DNA of 64,000 bases from Pseudovibrio japonicus (lineage in GTDB: Bacteria > Pseudomonadota > Alphaproteobacteria > Rhizobiales > Stappiaceae). The stretch's first letter is position 1. Every line of letters starts with the position of its first letter. The stretch is from assembly GCF_014651595.1 (NCBI RefSeq), contig NZ_BMXE01000004.1, positions 124,001 through 188,000 of the forward strand. Direction: 5' to 3'. Made by a program: the position numbers and the translations under genes. Shown piece after piece: positions 9,362-18,749 of the stretch. The notes beneath the pieces were generated by a model that worked only from the letters and a program-made list of their open reading frames with translations, had not been told where the DNA came from and did no database searches.

Positions 9362-10838
9362 GTGCGCCTCCCGCATCGAGTTCACGTTGCCCGTGGACCC
9401 GCGTGTGCTGGCTCGACTTTGCTGCTATCTCCACAAGGGCTTTCTCCAAGAGCCCACACGCCACATCACACCTGTAAGAGGCAGAGGCGCGCATGTCACT
9501 AAGCGGGCTGAAATCATTTTCGATAGCGCGTAGCGCGCGCTCCCAGCTACCAGGATCATGAAGCTCAGCCCCCACAAGAGCCGCCTCAGCTCCACTCGCC
9601 CGTTTGGGAATGCCCGCCATACCACCATACGCAATACGTGCGCTTTCAACCACGCCTTCTTTGACGCTCAGACAAAACGCAGCCATCACTGCAGAGATGT
9701 CCTGATCAAACCGTTTCGAAATCTTATAAGCTCTGAACTGCTCATCTTCAGCCAGTCGCGGTACACTGATCGACGTCAGCACCTCGCCCTCGCCGATATC
9801 CTGCTTGCCATAGTCGATGAAGAAACTCTCCAACGCTAGATTGCGACGCCCACGAATGCTCTGCAGTTCAATCTCCGCCCCAAGAGCAATCAACATCGGC
9901 GGCATATCGCCGATGGGCGACCCATTGGCAATGTTCCCACCAACCGTACCCGATGCGCGCACCTGCTTGGAACCAATCCGGCTAATCACCACATCAAGAT
10001 CAGGATCAATGGACTTCAGGAACTCTTCCGAAACCGTATAGGAGGCCCCTGCACCAATCCGGATGCCTTGCTCATCCTCATAACATGTGCTCAGACCAGC
10101 CACGCGGCCCAGAAAGATAATCTTCGGTAAATCCCGCAGGTCTTTGGTCACCCAAAGCCCCACATCCGTGGCACCGGAAAGCAACGTGGCATCGGGATGT
10201 TTTCCATAGGTCTCCAGAAGACTCTGGAAGCTGCACGGCGCAAAGAAGAAGCGCTCTTCATCGCCCACACGCATATCCTGCGAGTCGTGAAGCGCCGCCA
10301 GTTTGCCTTCTGTCTCCGCCGCACGGGCAGCAAATGCATCGTTCAGACCAGCACGGCAGGCGTCCAACGCCGCATCCACAATTGGTCTGTATCCGGTGCA
10401 CCGGCACAAATTACCTGCGAGCCACGTGTTCACATCCTGACGGGTCAGACCAGGCGTGCGGGCATGATAAAGCGTAAACAGGCTCATCACGAAACCGGGT
10501 GTACAAAACCCGCACTGGGAGCCGTGAAGATCAACAAGCGCCTGTTGCACAGGGTGCAGTCCGTCTGGTCCTTCCAGATCCTCAACCGTGACCAACTCAC
10601 AGCCATCAATCTGCCCAAGCATCAAGATGCAACTGTTCACTGGCTCGTACACCAACTTGCCATCGCGCAAACGCCCAAGCGCAACGGTGCACGCACCGCA
10701 ATCACCCTCATTACACCCTTCCTTAGTGCCAGTGGAACGCTCTTGAAGCCGCAGATAGTCAAGAAGCGTGGTCGTCGGCTCAAACTGGTCCAACTCAACC
10801 ACAATCCCTTTACGCAAAAAACGGAGTGTCGTACGCAT
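9351..10838 (-). CDS. xdhA: Xanthine dehydrogenase small subunit XdhA (2Fe-2S and FAD domains)
   Basis: About 495 residues. The N-terminal ferredoxin-like domain has cysteines in KEGCNEGDCGACTV and a later NSC. The second helical 2Fe-2S domain has SQCGFCTPGF and LAGNLCRCTGYRP. A FAD-binding domain follows (GTVGGNIANGSPIGDMPP). The frame is open upstream to 11027, but that would overlap uraH; the ATG at 10838, with GGGGGAGCTGAGCTG just before it, gives the normal start MRTTLRFLRKGIVVELDQ. It transfers electrons from the XdhB molybdenum site to NAD+. The gene starts 4 bp after the uraH stop. Confidence 0.95.
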   Translation of the reverse strand: MRTTLRFLRKGIVVELDQFEPTTTLLDYLRLQERSTGTKEGCNEGDCGACTVALGRLRDGKLVYEPVNSCILMLGQIDGCELVTVEDLEGPDGLHPVQQALVDLHGSQCGFCTPGFVMSLFTLYHARTPGLTRQDVNTWLAGNLCRCTGYRPIVDAALDACRAGLNDAFAARAAETEGKLAALHDSQDMRVGDEERFFFAPCSFQSLLETYGKHPDATLLSGATDVGLWVTKDLRDLPKIIFLGRVAGLSTCYEDEQGIRIGAGASYTVSEEFLKSIDPDLDVVISRIGSKQVRASGTVGGNIANGSPIGDMPPMLIALGAEIELQSIRGRRNLALESFFIDYGKQDIGEGEVLTSISVPRLAEDEQFRAYKISKRFDQDISAVMAAFCLSVKEGVVESARIAYGGMAGIPKRASGAEAALVGAELHDPGSWERALRAIENDFSPLSDMRASASYRCDVACGLLEKALVEIAAKSSQHTRVHGQRELDAGGAHVN

Positions 10839-10842
10839 CAGC

Positions 10843-11196
10843 TCAGCTCCCCCGGTACGTGGTGTAGCCAAACGGCGAGAGCAAAAGCGGCACATGATAA
10901 TGACTGCTGGTATCTGCAACACCAAAGCGAATCGGCACAACATCAAGGAATGCGGGCTCTGGAAGCGAGAGGCCCTCACCACGTAGATAATCGCCAGCAT
11001 GAAACTGGAGCTCATAGGAGCCAGCAATCATGCGATCACCTTCCAGCAAAGGCCCGTCCACACGGCCATCAGCATTGGTGATGAATTCGCTGAGTTTTGT
11101 GAAGCGGTCCCCATCCACATGCATCAGTACAACCCGCAGCCCCGCTGCAGGTTTTCCCTGAGCACTGTCTAAAACGTGGGTGGTCAAACGCCCCAT
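10843..11196 (-). CDS. uraH: 5-hydroxyisourate hydrolase (transthyretin-like)
   Basis: A 117-residue protein that hydrolyses 5-hydroxyisourate, the product of PuuD, to OHCU. It has [17 protein letters not shown] at the N terminus, [20 protein letters not shown] at the end, and the diagnostic C-terminal YRGS. The frame can start at a TTG at 11214, but the ATG at 11196 has GGA closely upstream and gives the family N terminus [10 protein letters not shown]. It is the first gene of the purine operon. A gene for OHCU decarboxylase, the next step, is not in the window. Confidence 0.95.
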   Translation of the reverse strand: MGRLTTHVLDSAQGKPAAGLRVVLMHVDGDRFTKLSEFITNADGRVDGPLLEGDRMIAGSYELQFHAGDYLRGEGLSLPEPAFLDVVPIRFGVADTSSHYHVPLLLSPFGYTTYRGS

Positions 11197-11312
11197 AGCT
11201 TCCTCGCCTGCCAAATGACATCTACAACAGATGCTGATATATAAGTGAAACTACAAGGTGCACCTAATTGGGTGATAACAAAAGAACAAAAAAGAGCACT
11301 CACTGATGCCAT

Positions 11313-12242
11313 TTAGGCAACGGATGGTGAAAGAATATTTTCTAAAATTGCTACAGTTTGCTGAAGAAATATGTCGGGTGCCAATGCAAGCCCGCGCAAA
11401 GACGAGGTAATGACGCATAAATGTGCCTGCGCCAGTTGCTCATCGCGAAGAGGTTTGAACAACAGCCGGTTGCTTGCCAGCTCTTCTTCAAGCCCAACTG
11501 CAGTTTGAAACGCAATCATTTTTCCTGAACGCACCAAATGCTTCATGAACCGCAAAGAGTTCGCCTCCACACTGCTCTGCCGACTGATCGAACCATGAGA
11601 AAGCGCCACATCCAGTTGCGAACGGATCGAAATTCCCGGTGCAGGCAGCGCAACCGGATAATCGAAACACTGCGCAAGGCTGAGCTGGTCTCGGCCAGCC
11701 AAAGGATGGCTTGGCGCAACAATCGCCCCAATCTGCAGCGATTTCTTGTAGGTTACATTCAACGCATCTATGTCCGGTGGTTCAAATGTAAGCCCCACAT
11801 CCACTTCAGCTTTCTCAACAGCCTCAACAACCCGCTCGCCGCCCATCACCTGAACGTCGACATGAATGCCGCTATGCTGTTCATGGAATCGGGCAATCAC
11901 TTCTGGCAAAAGAGCTTCGGTCACACTTTCAACCGTTGCAATGGAAACCACACCGCGCCGAAGCCCTTTAAGTGCATCAAGTTCGTCGCCCGTGGCCTCC
12001 AAGTCGGACAGGGTGCGCCGGATATGCGCGAGCAGAATCTCTCCTGCAGGCGAAAGCCGGATCCCGCGCCCCACACGCTCAAACAGCTCCATTCCTAGCT
12101 GTTTTTCCAGCCCCAATATCTGCCTATTAACTGCGGATGAGGCCACATTTAGCTTACGCGCAGCCGCCCGGATGGAGCTTTCCTCCGCTGCTGCAGCAAA
12201 ATAGCGCAGCGCTGGGCCGTAAAGATACCGCGACCGGTCCAT
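11313..12242 (-). CDS. LysR-family transcriptional regulator next to purine operon
   Basis: 309 residues. An N-terminal winged helix-turn-helix (residues about 10-70, including SSIRAAARKLNVASSAVNRQ) is followed by a LysR substrate-binding domain. It lies upstream of uraH in the same orientation, about 100 bp away, so it may regulate the purine genes, although many LysR regulators are divergent from their targets. The 11215-11312 gap would hold the operon promoter. Ligand unknown; control of purine catabolism is inferred from position only. Confidence 0.85.
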   Translation of the reverse strand: MDRSRYLYGPALRYFAAAAEESSIRAAARKLNVASSAVNRQILGLEKQLGMELFERVGRGIRLSPAGEILLAHIRRTLSDLEATGDELDALKGLRRGVVSIATVESVTEALLPEVIARFHEQHSGIHVDVQVMGGERVVEAVEKAEVDVGLTFEPPDIDALNVTYKKSLQIGAIVAPSHPLAGRDQLSLAQCFDYPVALPAPGISIRSQLDVALSHGSISRQSSVEANSLRFMKHLVRSGKMIAFQTAVGLEEELASNRLLFKPLRDEQLAQAHLCVITSSLRGLALAPDIFLQQTVAILENILSPSVA

Positions 12243-12274
12243 CTGCTCTCCCTGTGTTCAGATTCCATTGCCTA

Positions 12275-13252
12275 TTAGGGCAAAATGACGGTGGCACCGG
12301 TAGTTTTGCGACCTTCAAGATCCCAGTGCGCCTGCGCAATATCCTTCAGTTTGTAGTGTTGATTGATCTGGATCTTGACCGTTCCATCTGCAATGACCGA
12401 GAAAAGATCGGCAGCCGTCTCCTCAAGCTCCCACCGCTCAGCAATATAGTGGAACAGGCTTGGCCGGGTCGCAAACAAGGAGCCTCTTTGCGCCAGCATT
12501 CCAAAGTTGATGTCGGGCAACGGGCCTGAAGACTGGCCAAAGGTACACCACAATCCACGCGGTCTAATGCAATCTAGTGAGGCTGGGAATGTATCTTTGC
12601 CCACACTGTCATAAACTACATCGCACAGGCGCCCACCCGTAATCGTACGCACGCGAGCAACCCAATCCTCAGTCTTGTAGTTGATTACGTACGCATAGCC
12701 GTTTGCAGCCGCGAGCTGCGCTTTTTCTTCCGAACTGACCGTGCCGATAACAGTTGCTCCAAGTGAAGAAGCCCACTGCCCTGCAATCAAACCAACCCCT
12801 CCCGCTGCAGCATGGAACAGCAATGTGGTATCTGAAGTCACCTTAAAGGTTTTTTTAAGCAGATAGCACGCCGTCATACCCTTCAGCATTGAGCTGGCAG
12901 CTTGCTCATCAGTCACCCCCTCGGGGATTTTGACAAGTACACTGGCAGGAATGTTCCGTTCTTCACTGTAAGCACCCAGCGGCCCTGCATAGGCCACCCG
13001 GTCCCCCACAGAAACATTACTCACCCCCTCACCAAGGGCAACAACAACGCCAGCACCTTCATTTCCAGGAGTAAATGGTCCATCCCCTGGAGCAGGATAA
13101 AGGCCTGAGCGGAAATAAGTATCAATGAAATTGAGACCAATGGCAGTGTGGCGAATACGAACCTCGCCCGCCTTCGGCTCTGGCAGATCAACCTCCTCAT
13201 AGGAAAGAACTGAGGGATCACCAGCTTTCTCAACGCGTACGGCCCAGACCAT
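12275..13252 (-). CDS. NADPH:quinone oxidoreductase, Qor type (zinc-free MDR)
   Basis: 325 residues of the medium-chain dehydrogenase/reductase superfamily. GNEGAGVVVALGEGV and FHAAAGGVGLIAGQWA (nucleotide-binding loop) match the quinone oxidoreductase/zeta-crystallin branch, which lacks the structural zinc lobe. It would reduce quinones with NADPH in the cytosol. It ends 32 bp before the LysR start on the same strand but is not obviously part of purine catabolism. Confidence 0.88.
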   Translation of the reverse strand: MVWAVRVEKAGDPSVLSYEEVDLPEPKAGEVRIRHTAIGLNFIDTYFRSGLYPAPGDGPFTPGNEGAGVVVALGEGVSNVSVGDRVAYAGPLGAYSEERNIPASVLVKIPEGVTDEQAASSMLKGMTACYLLKKTFKVTSDTTLLFHAAAGGVGLIAGQWASSLGATVIGTVSSEEKAQLAAANGYAYVINYKTEDWVARVRTITGGRLCDVVYDSVGKDTFPASLDCIRPRGLWCTFGQSSGPLPDINFGMLAQRGSLFATRPSLFHYIAERWELEETAADLFSVIADGTVKIQINQHYKLKDIAQAHWDLEGRKTTGATVILP

Positions 13253-13363
13253 TTTCTTGCTCCTTTAGATACATCAGCTGCGGAGTTTGACCAGATTGCC
13301 CGCAACTTGCAAGCAACTTGCCCCAATCATACCAGCTAAGCAGAAATACGCAGCCCAAAATGC

Positions 13364-13389
13364 AAAACGCCCGACCAAAAGGCCGGGCG
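13364..13389 (-). terminator. Intrinsic terminator after pcs
   Basis: CGCCCG at 13368-13373 pairs with CGGGCG at 13384-13389, extended by CC/GG around an AAAA loop with one mismatch. On the minus strand it is followed by TTTTGCATTTTGG. It closes the pcs transcript. Confidence 0.75.
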
Positions 13390-13431
13390 AGAAAACAAAC
13401 AAGCAAGCTGTCTCAAGGAGTGTGAAGTGCG

Positions 13432-14127
13432 TCAGAGCTTTCGAAACACCTGATGCACGGCACCAACACAAAACAGATATAGGCTGGTCACAGTGATCAG
13501 GACAAACAGCCAGCTTTCAATCACAAACCCCTGGTAAAGCGCCAAAGCGAGCGCAACGCTCCAGACAGTGAGAATGCTGAGGGTCAACAGGCGCCACTTG
13601 ACGGTGCGCACCGGATGCACAAATTCAACGGGAGCAAAGGTCAGGACCGAGCAAAGCACAACCACACCAAGAATGATCCATGGCGGCGACTGCAGCGCGA
13701 CCAGCACCACAATGACCATGTTCCAGACACCCGGAAAGCCTAGAAAACCGCCAGATTCAGTCTTCATATTACCGTCAGCAAAGTAGATCGCGCCGGTAAA
13801 GACGATAACTGCACCGGCCAACAGGCCCCAAAACTCAGAGAGCAATCCGCTTTGATAAAGTGCAAAAGCAGGCAGGAAAACGTAGGTCGAGTAATCGATC
13901 ACCAGATCCAGAATCACCCCGTTCCAGCGCGGCAGGCGCGTCTGAATAAGAAATTTTCGCGCTAAAGGACCATCCAGCCCGTCGACAACAAGTGCCACCC
14001 AGAGCCAGAAAAACATCATAGGCAGATTGCCATTGGCTCCAGCGACAAGCGCAAGCAACGCAATGGGTGCTCCCAATGCGGTGAGAACATGAATGAGGAA
14101 CAGCCGGGGGTTTGTCGAACCGGTCAA
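13432..14127 (-). CDS. pcs: Phosphatidylcholine synthase (CDP-diacylglycerol-choline phosphatidyltransferase)
   Basis: 231 residues with about eight membrane segments. The CDP-alcohol phosphatidyltransferase motif is clear: DGLDGPLAR with Asp49 and Asp52, then G70 and Asp74 and Asp78 in GVILDLVIDYS. It condenses choline with CDP-diacylglycerol in the inner membrane, the bacterial Pcs route common in rhizobia and relatives. The start must be TTG at 14127: an in-frame TAA lies eight codons upstream, no ATG lies between, and AAGGA sits 9 bases before the TTG. The lack of the DG-x2-DG exact spacing of some relatives is not unusual for Pcs. Confidence 0.9.
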   Translation of the reverse strand: MTGSTNPRLFLIHVLTALGAPIALLALVAGANGNLPMMFFWLWVALVVDGLDGPLARKFLIQTRLPRWNGVILDLVIDYSTYVFLPAFALYQSGLLSEFWGLLAGAVIVFTGAIYFADGNMKTESGGFLGFPGVWNMVIVVLVALQSPPWIILGVVVLCSVLTFAPVEFVHPVRTVKWRLLTLSILTVWSVALALALYQGFVIESWLFVLITVTSLYLFCVGAVHQVFRKL

Positions 14128-14165
14128 CTTTGGGTCCTTTGTTATTCTTTAAGTGAAGGTACCAC

Positions 14166-15071
14166 TTAGAACAATCTATCGCCCAAAACTTCAATAAGAG
14201 GTAAGTCTGCCTGAGCGAAATATATGTTTGCACCGCCCCATAGCAGAAGCGCGATACCTATTCCATAGCTTGTAAACGGTGTTTTGCTCTTTTTTTCAAG
14301 TGTCATTATGAGACCAAGCAGCGCGATCCAGATAATATTCATGATTCCCACTGCAAACATGAGCACCATTAGTGCCCAGCAACACCCCAGACAGTACAAA
14401 CCTTGTTCGATTCCAAATTGGAAGGCATTTTGCTTCTGCTCACCTGAATGCACCGCCAATGCAACATTAGGTGTTCGGCACCGGTCAAGACAGGCCTGTT
14501 TGGCAGGCGTAAACTGATAGATCGCGGCCGCAAACACCGTTGTGATCGTCAGCGTAGAAAAAACCGGCAACATCATCGGACTAAGCACGCCCAGTTGGTG
14601 CAGAATACCTTGCGCAACCGTTGCCACAGCAGAAAATGCCGCCCAAACTGACAGATACCCACCAGCCACTACATAGATGGACTTGTCGCGACGGGCTTCA
14701 TGGTATGTTTGAAGCATTGGCATAGCACTCGGCAGCATCATCGCCAGCACCATCATGAACCACATCACAAACAGCAGAAAGTAGTCGTAGAGCCCCATGT
14801 TGGCCAGCGCAGGCATTCCAAACGCTTCTTGCGCCAGCGGCAGGCACAGGGAGGCCAGCTGTACGCGCACATGTTCCGGCAGGCCTTTGAACATGTTGAA
14901 CTGATTGAACAGCTCCATGCCCGGACCCATCTCGCCCATATCCATGCGGGCGATCATGTCCAGGACCATCGCTCCCAGATAAACCCAACCCAAAACCACC
15001 GCACCACCCAAAAGGATGTAAGGAAGCCGGTAGGACAACTGAAAATCCGGTTTTGGACTGGTAGTTGACAT
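14166..15071 (-). CDS. DUF2182 integral membrane protein
   Basis: About 301 residues with six or seven membrane segments. FLLFVMWFMMVLAMMLPSAM and GLYCLGCCWALMVLMFAVG are the conserved segments of DUF2182, a family of predicted metal-binding membrane proteins without established function. Cys and Met are unusually frequent in these segments. I placed the start at the ATG at 15071 (GAGG seven bases upstream) rather than the TTG at 15077. It ends 38 bp before pcs on the same strand. Confidence 0.85.
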   Translation of the reverse strand: MSTTSPKPDFQLSYRLPYILLGGAVVLGWVYLGAMVLDMIARMDMGEMGPGMELFNQFNMFKGLPEHVRVQLASLCLPLAQEAFGMPALANMGLYDYFLLFVMWFMMVLAMMLPSAMPMLQTYHEARRDKSIYVVAGGYLSVWAAFSAVATVAQGILHQLGVLSPMMLPVFSTLTITTVFAAAIYQFTPAKQACLDRCRTPNVALAVHSGEQKQNAFQFGIEQGLYCLGCCWALMVLMFAVGIMNIIWIALLGLIMTLEKKSKTPFTSYGIGIALLLWGGANIYFAQADLPLIEVLGDRLF

Positions 15072-15327
15072 AAACAACCTCTAAATCAAACAGAACCTGC
15101 GAAATTCCAGCGGTTCTGGAACCTGTGCACTTCATGCAGCTTCTCTAATAGACCAGTAGTAATCCCAATGCGACATTGATTTAGTTCAAATTTAAGTTGG
15201 TGGCTGCGACATGGTGAAGCTGGCGCAGCGAAAGCTATCCCCTTTCATTGGGGGACTATCCGCGTGTAGTACCTTGAAACCGGTAGGTTTTATCCCCTAG
15301 ATACTCTGGTAATAGAACGCAAACTGA

Positions 15328-16605
15328 ATGCGGAATGAGAAAATGGCAGCCAATCTTGCATCTGACAGCACCAAAGGCAAAAACAAAGCCCCCACGCCTG
15401 CGCAGGAAAAGACTTACGATTGCGCTGTAATCGGCACCGGACCGGCAGGTATGATCGCAGCACTTGCCCTTGCTGGCAGTGGACTGAAAACCGTCCTTGT
15501 CGGACCTCCCGTCAACTTCAACGATGCCCGCACCACCGCTCTCATGGATGCCTCACGTCAGTTTCTCGACAATATAGGCATCTGGGATGACCTGCGATCC
15601 GCATTCACGCCACTCGAAAAGATGCGCCTGATCGATGGCACCGACCGCCTGATACGCGCGCCAGAAACCACATTCTCCGCAGCAGAACTGGATCTACCCG
15701 CTTTTGGCTACAATATCCTCAACAAAGACCTGAACCGGGTCCTGTTTGACCTCGTAAAGAAAAACGAGTTCATTGAGCTTGTTGAAGACACGATAAAAAC
15801 TGTCAAGAGCAACGATCACAAAGCCACCATTGAACTCAGCAACACACCAAGCCTGGCTTGTCAGGTGGTAATCGGCGCAGATGGCCGCAACTCCGTTGTC
15901 CGTCGCTCCGCCGGTATTGAAACCAAGAACTGGAAGTACCCTCAGGCGGCTCTCGTTCTCAACCTCAAGCACGACCTGCCGCACTTCAACATTTCCACCG
16001 AGTTCCATCGCAAAACCGGCCCATTCACCATGGTCCCGCTGCCGGGCAAGTCCTCGTCACTGGTCTATGTGGAAACGCCCGAGAGGGCAGAAGAGCTCAA
16101 CAACTACAAAGATACTGCGCTTGAGGCAGAGCTGGAAAAGCTCAGCCAATTCGTTCTGGGCTCTTTGAAGCTGGCAAGCCCGCGTCAGGTCTATCCGCTC
16201 TCCGGCCTGACAGCCGTTCACATGAGCGGCAACCGCTCCCTGCTCATGGGTGAAGCTGCCCACGCCTTCCCGCCAATCGGAGCACAAGGCTTGAACCTGT
16301 CTTTGCGCGACGTTGCCGTTGCCACTGAGCTGCTGGCCAAGGCAAAACACACCAATGCGGACATGGGATCAGCTGAGCTGTTGCAAAAATACGACCGCAG
16401 CCGCAAAGCGGACGTTCTCAGCCGCACAACGGCTGTCGACCTGCTCAACCGTTCCCTTCTGACGGATGCTCTGCCGGTGCAGATGTTACGTTCTCTCGGG
16501 CTTTATACAGCCTCCAGAATCCCGCTCGTGCGCCGCCTGCTCATGCGCGAAGGCATTGCTCCTTCCTGGAGCCTGCCAACACTCATGCGCGCTCAAGACA
16601 ATTAA
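15328..16605 (+). CDS. UbiH/VisC-type FAD-dependent monooxygenase
   Basis: 425 residues. The FAD GxGxxG motif is CAVIGTGPAGMIAALALAG near residue 35; the middle DG motif is VIGADGRNSVVRRSAG; the C-terminal FAD motif is LLMGEAAHAFPPIGAQGLN. These place it in the UbiH/UbiF/VisC/Coq6 hydroxylases, which hydroxylate the ubiquinone ring precursor. The ATG at 15343 is an alternative start. Its stop codon overlaps that of the convergent AEC transporter gene by three bases, leaving no room for a terminator between them. Confidence 0.88.
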   Translation: MRNEKMAANLASDSTKGKNKAPTPAQEKTYDCAVIGTGPAGMIAALALAGSGLKTVLVGPPVNFNDARTTALMDASRQFLDNIGIWDDLRSAFTPLEKMRLIDGTDRLIRAPETTFSAAELDLPAFGYNILNKDLNRVLFDLVKKNEFIELVEDTIKTVKSNDHKATIELSNTPSLACQVVIGADGRNSVVRRSAGIETKNWKYPQAALVLNLKHDLPHFNISTEFHRKTGPFTMVPLPGKSSSLVYVETPERAEELNNYKDTALEAELEKLSQFVLGSLKLASPRQVYPLSGLTAVHMSGNRSLLMGEAAHAFPPIGAQGLNLSLRDVAVATELLAKAKHTNADMGSAELLQKYDRSRKADVLSRTTAVDLLNRSLLTDALPVQMLRSLGLYTASRIPLVRRLLMREGIAPSWSLPTLMRAQDN

Positions 16606-17552
16606 GGTACTAAAATTCCTGACTGAATGAGGTAAATAAGCGTTGGCAGCGTGATAACCGATGCCAACGTTCCATAAAGCACGGCCGTGGAAGCGCGTTC
16701 CACATAACTGGAATAGTGTTGCGCCAGCACATACACATTCGCAGCTGGCGGCAGCGCCGCCATCAAGAGCGCAGTTGAGATCCAAAGACTATCAACCCCG
16801 CCAATCCATTCCAGCAAAACAAATACAAGAATTGGATGCAGCACCAGCTTGATCAAAAGCAGGACGGGCAACTCTTTCGCTGTTCTACGGCTTGGTTGCA
16901 GCGCAATGGTCACCCCCATGGCAAACAACGCGCATGGCGCAGCTGCTTGCCGCAAAAACGAGATTGTCTGATCAATGGCTACCGGAGGCTTGAACTCGAT
17001 CGCAGCTGCCAAAACACCGGCAAACACCGCCAGAATAAAGGGATGGGTCACGATCTTCTTGACAATCTCCAAGGCCAGCGGGCCCACTTTGACATTCTGC
17101 GAGCCGCCAATGGACATCATCATCGGCACAAGAATAAACAATAGGATCGTATCAAAACACAGGATCAAAGCCGTCGGCACAGCCGCGCCTGCCCCGAGCA
17201 CAGCAAGCGTCACTCCCGGCCCCATATAACCGATGTTGGAATACGAGCCCACCAACGCCTGAATGGTCGCTTCGCCAATACTCCCACGCAGGATAAATCT
17301 AGCGATAGAATAAGCCAGCACAAACATCACAAAGGTGGAAAATGTAGTCACAGCCACAAAATCAAACGTGGCCAACTCTTCCACTGGGGTTTCGGAAAGC
17401 AACTGGAAAAACAAGGCCGGAAGAGCCAGATAAACCACAAAGAAGTTCATCCATGCCAAACCATCCCGTGACAGCTTTGCACGGCGACCAGAAACAAACC
17501 CAAGGAAGATCAAAAGAAAAAATGGCATCGCCAAATTCACGACATTGAGCAT
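16602..17552 (-). CDS. AEC-family (auxin efflux carrier type) transporter
   Basis: 316 residues with about ten membrane segments. It opens MLNVVNLAMPFFLLIFLGF and contains IGYMGPGVTLAVLG and LMAALPPAANVYVLAQHY, typical of bacterial AEC permeases that export or exchange small organic acids or related metabolites. The substrate cannot be told. It converges on the UbiH-type gene with overlapping stop codons. Confidence 0.88.
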   Translation of the reverse strand: MLNVVNLAMPFFLLIFLGFVSGRRAKLSRDGLAWMNFFVVYLALPALFFQLLSETPVEELATFDFVAVTTFSTFVMFVLAYSIARFILRGSIGEATIQALVGSYSNIGYMGPGVTLAVLGAGAAVPTALILCFDTILLFILVPMMMSIGGSQNVKVGPLALEIVKKIVTHPFILAVFAGVLAAAIEFKPPVAIDQTISFLRQAAAPCALFAMGVTIALQPSRRTAKELPVLLLIKLVLHPILVFVLLEWIGGVDSLWISTALLMAALPPAANVYVLAQHYSSYVERASTAVLYGTLASVITLPTLIYLIQSGILVP

Positions 17553-17755
17553 CTAAACCATTTCTCCATGCAATTTTTCTTGATGTTCTCCGCATCCAAC
17601 TGGAGAATAAGTTGCTTTTGAAATACTGATTGGCTAATCACCATCACCGAGTTATGCGTATATAGCCAATCTATGGAGGTTGGCATACCGGCAACTACGA
17701 CACTATAGTATGCGAGTAATCGGAAGTGGACAGCTCCATCTCTCCAAAGGCCAAT

Positions 17756-18649
17756 ATGAAATCTAAAAAGAAGCGTCGCCCCCTTTCACGCCAACAGAAG
17801 CTTAAGTTTCGTGCTGAATGGCTGGCCTTAAAATTTTTTGGCGGAATTCTGGGCTCCATGCCACTTGATTGGGCCTCCGCTTTTATGGGAAATACATGGC
17901 GCGTGATTGCACCAATGACCCACAGGCATGCCCGCGCAAAAGCGCACATCATGGCTGCCTATCCCGAGATGACGCACAATGAAGCCGATAAAATTATTCG
18001 GGATATGTGGGAAAACCTGGGCCGTGTCGCTGCAGAAACCGTTTTGCTCTCCAAGATTAACAAAGACCCAAGCCGAGTCATCTGCGTGAATCCGGAGGTC
18101 CTCGAAGAGTCCATTGGCGAAGGAGCGGTTATCGTCACCATGCACTATGGCAACTGGGAGGTGATTGCCAGCCAAGCTGATGATTGTGGAATGCCAGTGG
18201 CAGGAATCTACCAGCGCCTTAAGAACCCATATTCCGAAGACTATCTGCTCAGGCAGCGCGAGTCTCTTTACAAACTTGGCCTTTACAGCAAAAGCCATTC
18301 CACTGGCTCAAAACTTGTTTCGATCCTGCGGAACAAGGGCTCTGTTGCGTTTGTGGCTGATGTGCGTGATTACCGCGGCGTTAGGGTTGATTTCTTCAAT
18401 CAAACAGCAGCAGCTACACACATCCCGGCAGCGCTTGCCCGCAGCATGAACAAGCGCCTCATCGCCATAAGATCCCGCCGCACAAGTGGCTCACGCTTCG
18501 AGTTAGTCGGCAAAGAAATCCCTGTGGCGCGCACCGGTGACCGCGAACAGGACGCAATCACCACAACCCAAGCCATACACGATCAGTTTGAAGAATGGAT
18601 CCGCGAAGAACCTTCACAGTGGATGTGGTTTATGAAGAAGTGGGTTTAG
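17756..18649 (+). CDS. LpxL/HtrB-family lipid A acyltransferase
   Basis: 297 residues from the ATG at 17756, which has AAAGG five bases upstream; a GTG ten codons earlier is possible. The catalytic HX4E motif is HYGNWE at about residues 130-135, followed later by GSVAFVADVRDYRGVRVDFF. Such enzymes add a secondary acyl chain to the lipid A precursor at the inner membrane. Length fits the family. Which chain or position it acts on cannot be seen. Confidence 0.88.
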   Translation: MKSKKKRRPLSRQQKLKFRAEWLALKFFGGILGSMPLDWASAFMGNTWRVIAPMTHRHARAKAHIMAAYPEMTHNEADKIIRDMWENLGRVAAETVLLSKINKDPSRVICVNPEVLEESIGEGAVIVTMHYGNWEVIASQADDCGMPVAGIYQRLKNPYSEDYLLRQRESLYKLGLYSKSHSTGSKLVSILRNKGSVAFVADVRDYRGVRVDFFNQTAAATHIPAALARSMNKRLIAIRSRRTSGSRFELVGKEIPVARTGDREQDAITTTQAIHDQFEEWIREEPSQWMWFMKKWV

Positions 18650-18749
18650 CCGGTTCATAAGTTAGCCCAAAAAGGTGATTTTGCACCGCACAATAATCTG
18701 TATACTCTCTCCCAGAATTCCTATTTCAGCTCGGGAGGGAGCTTGCCAG

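Noticed and set aside
10839-11027. Longer N terminus for XdhA
   Set aside because: It would overlap uraH and adds unrelated residues; the ATG at 10838 has a good ribosome-binding site and the family N terminus.
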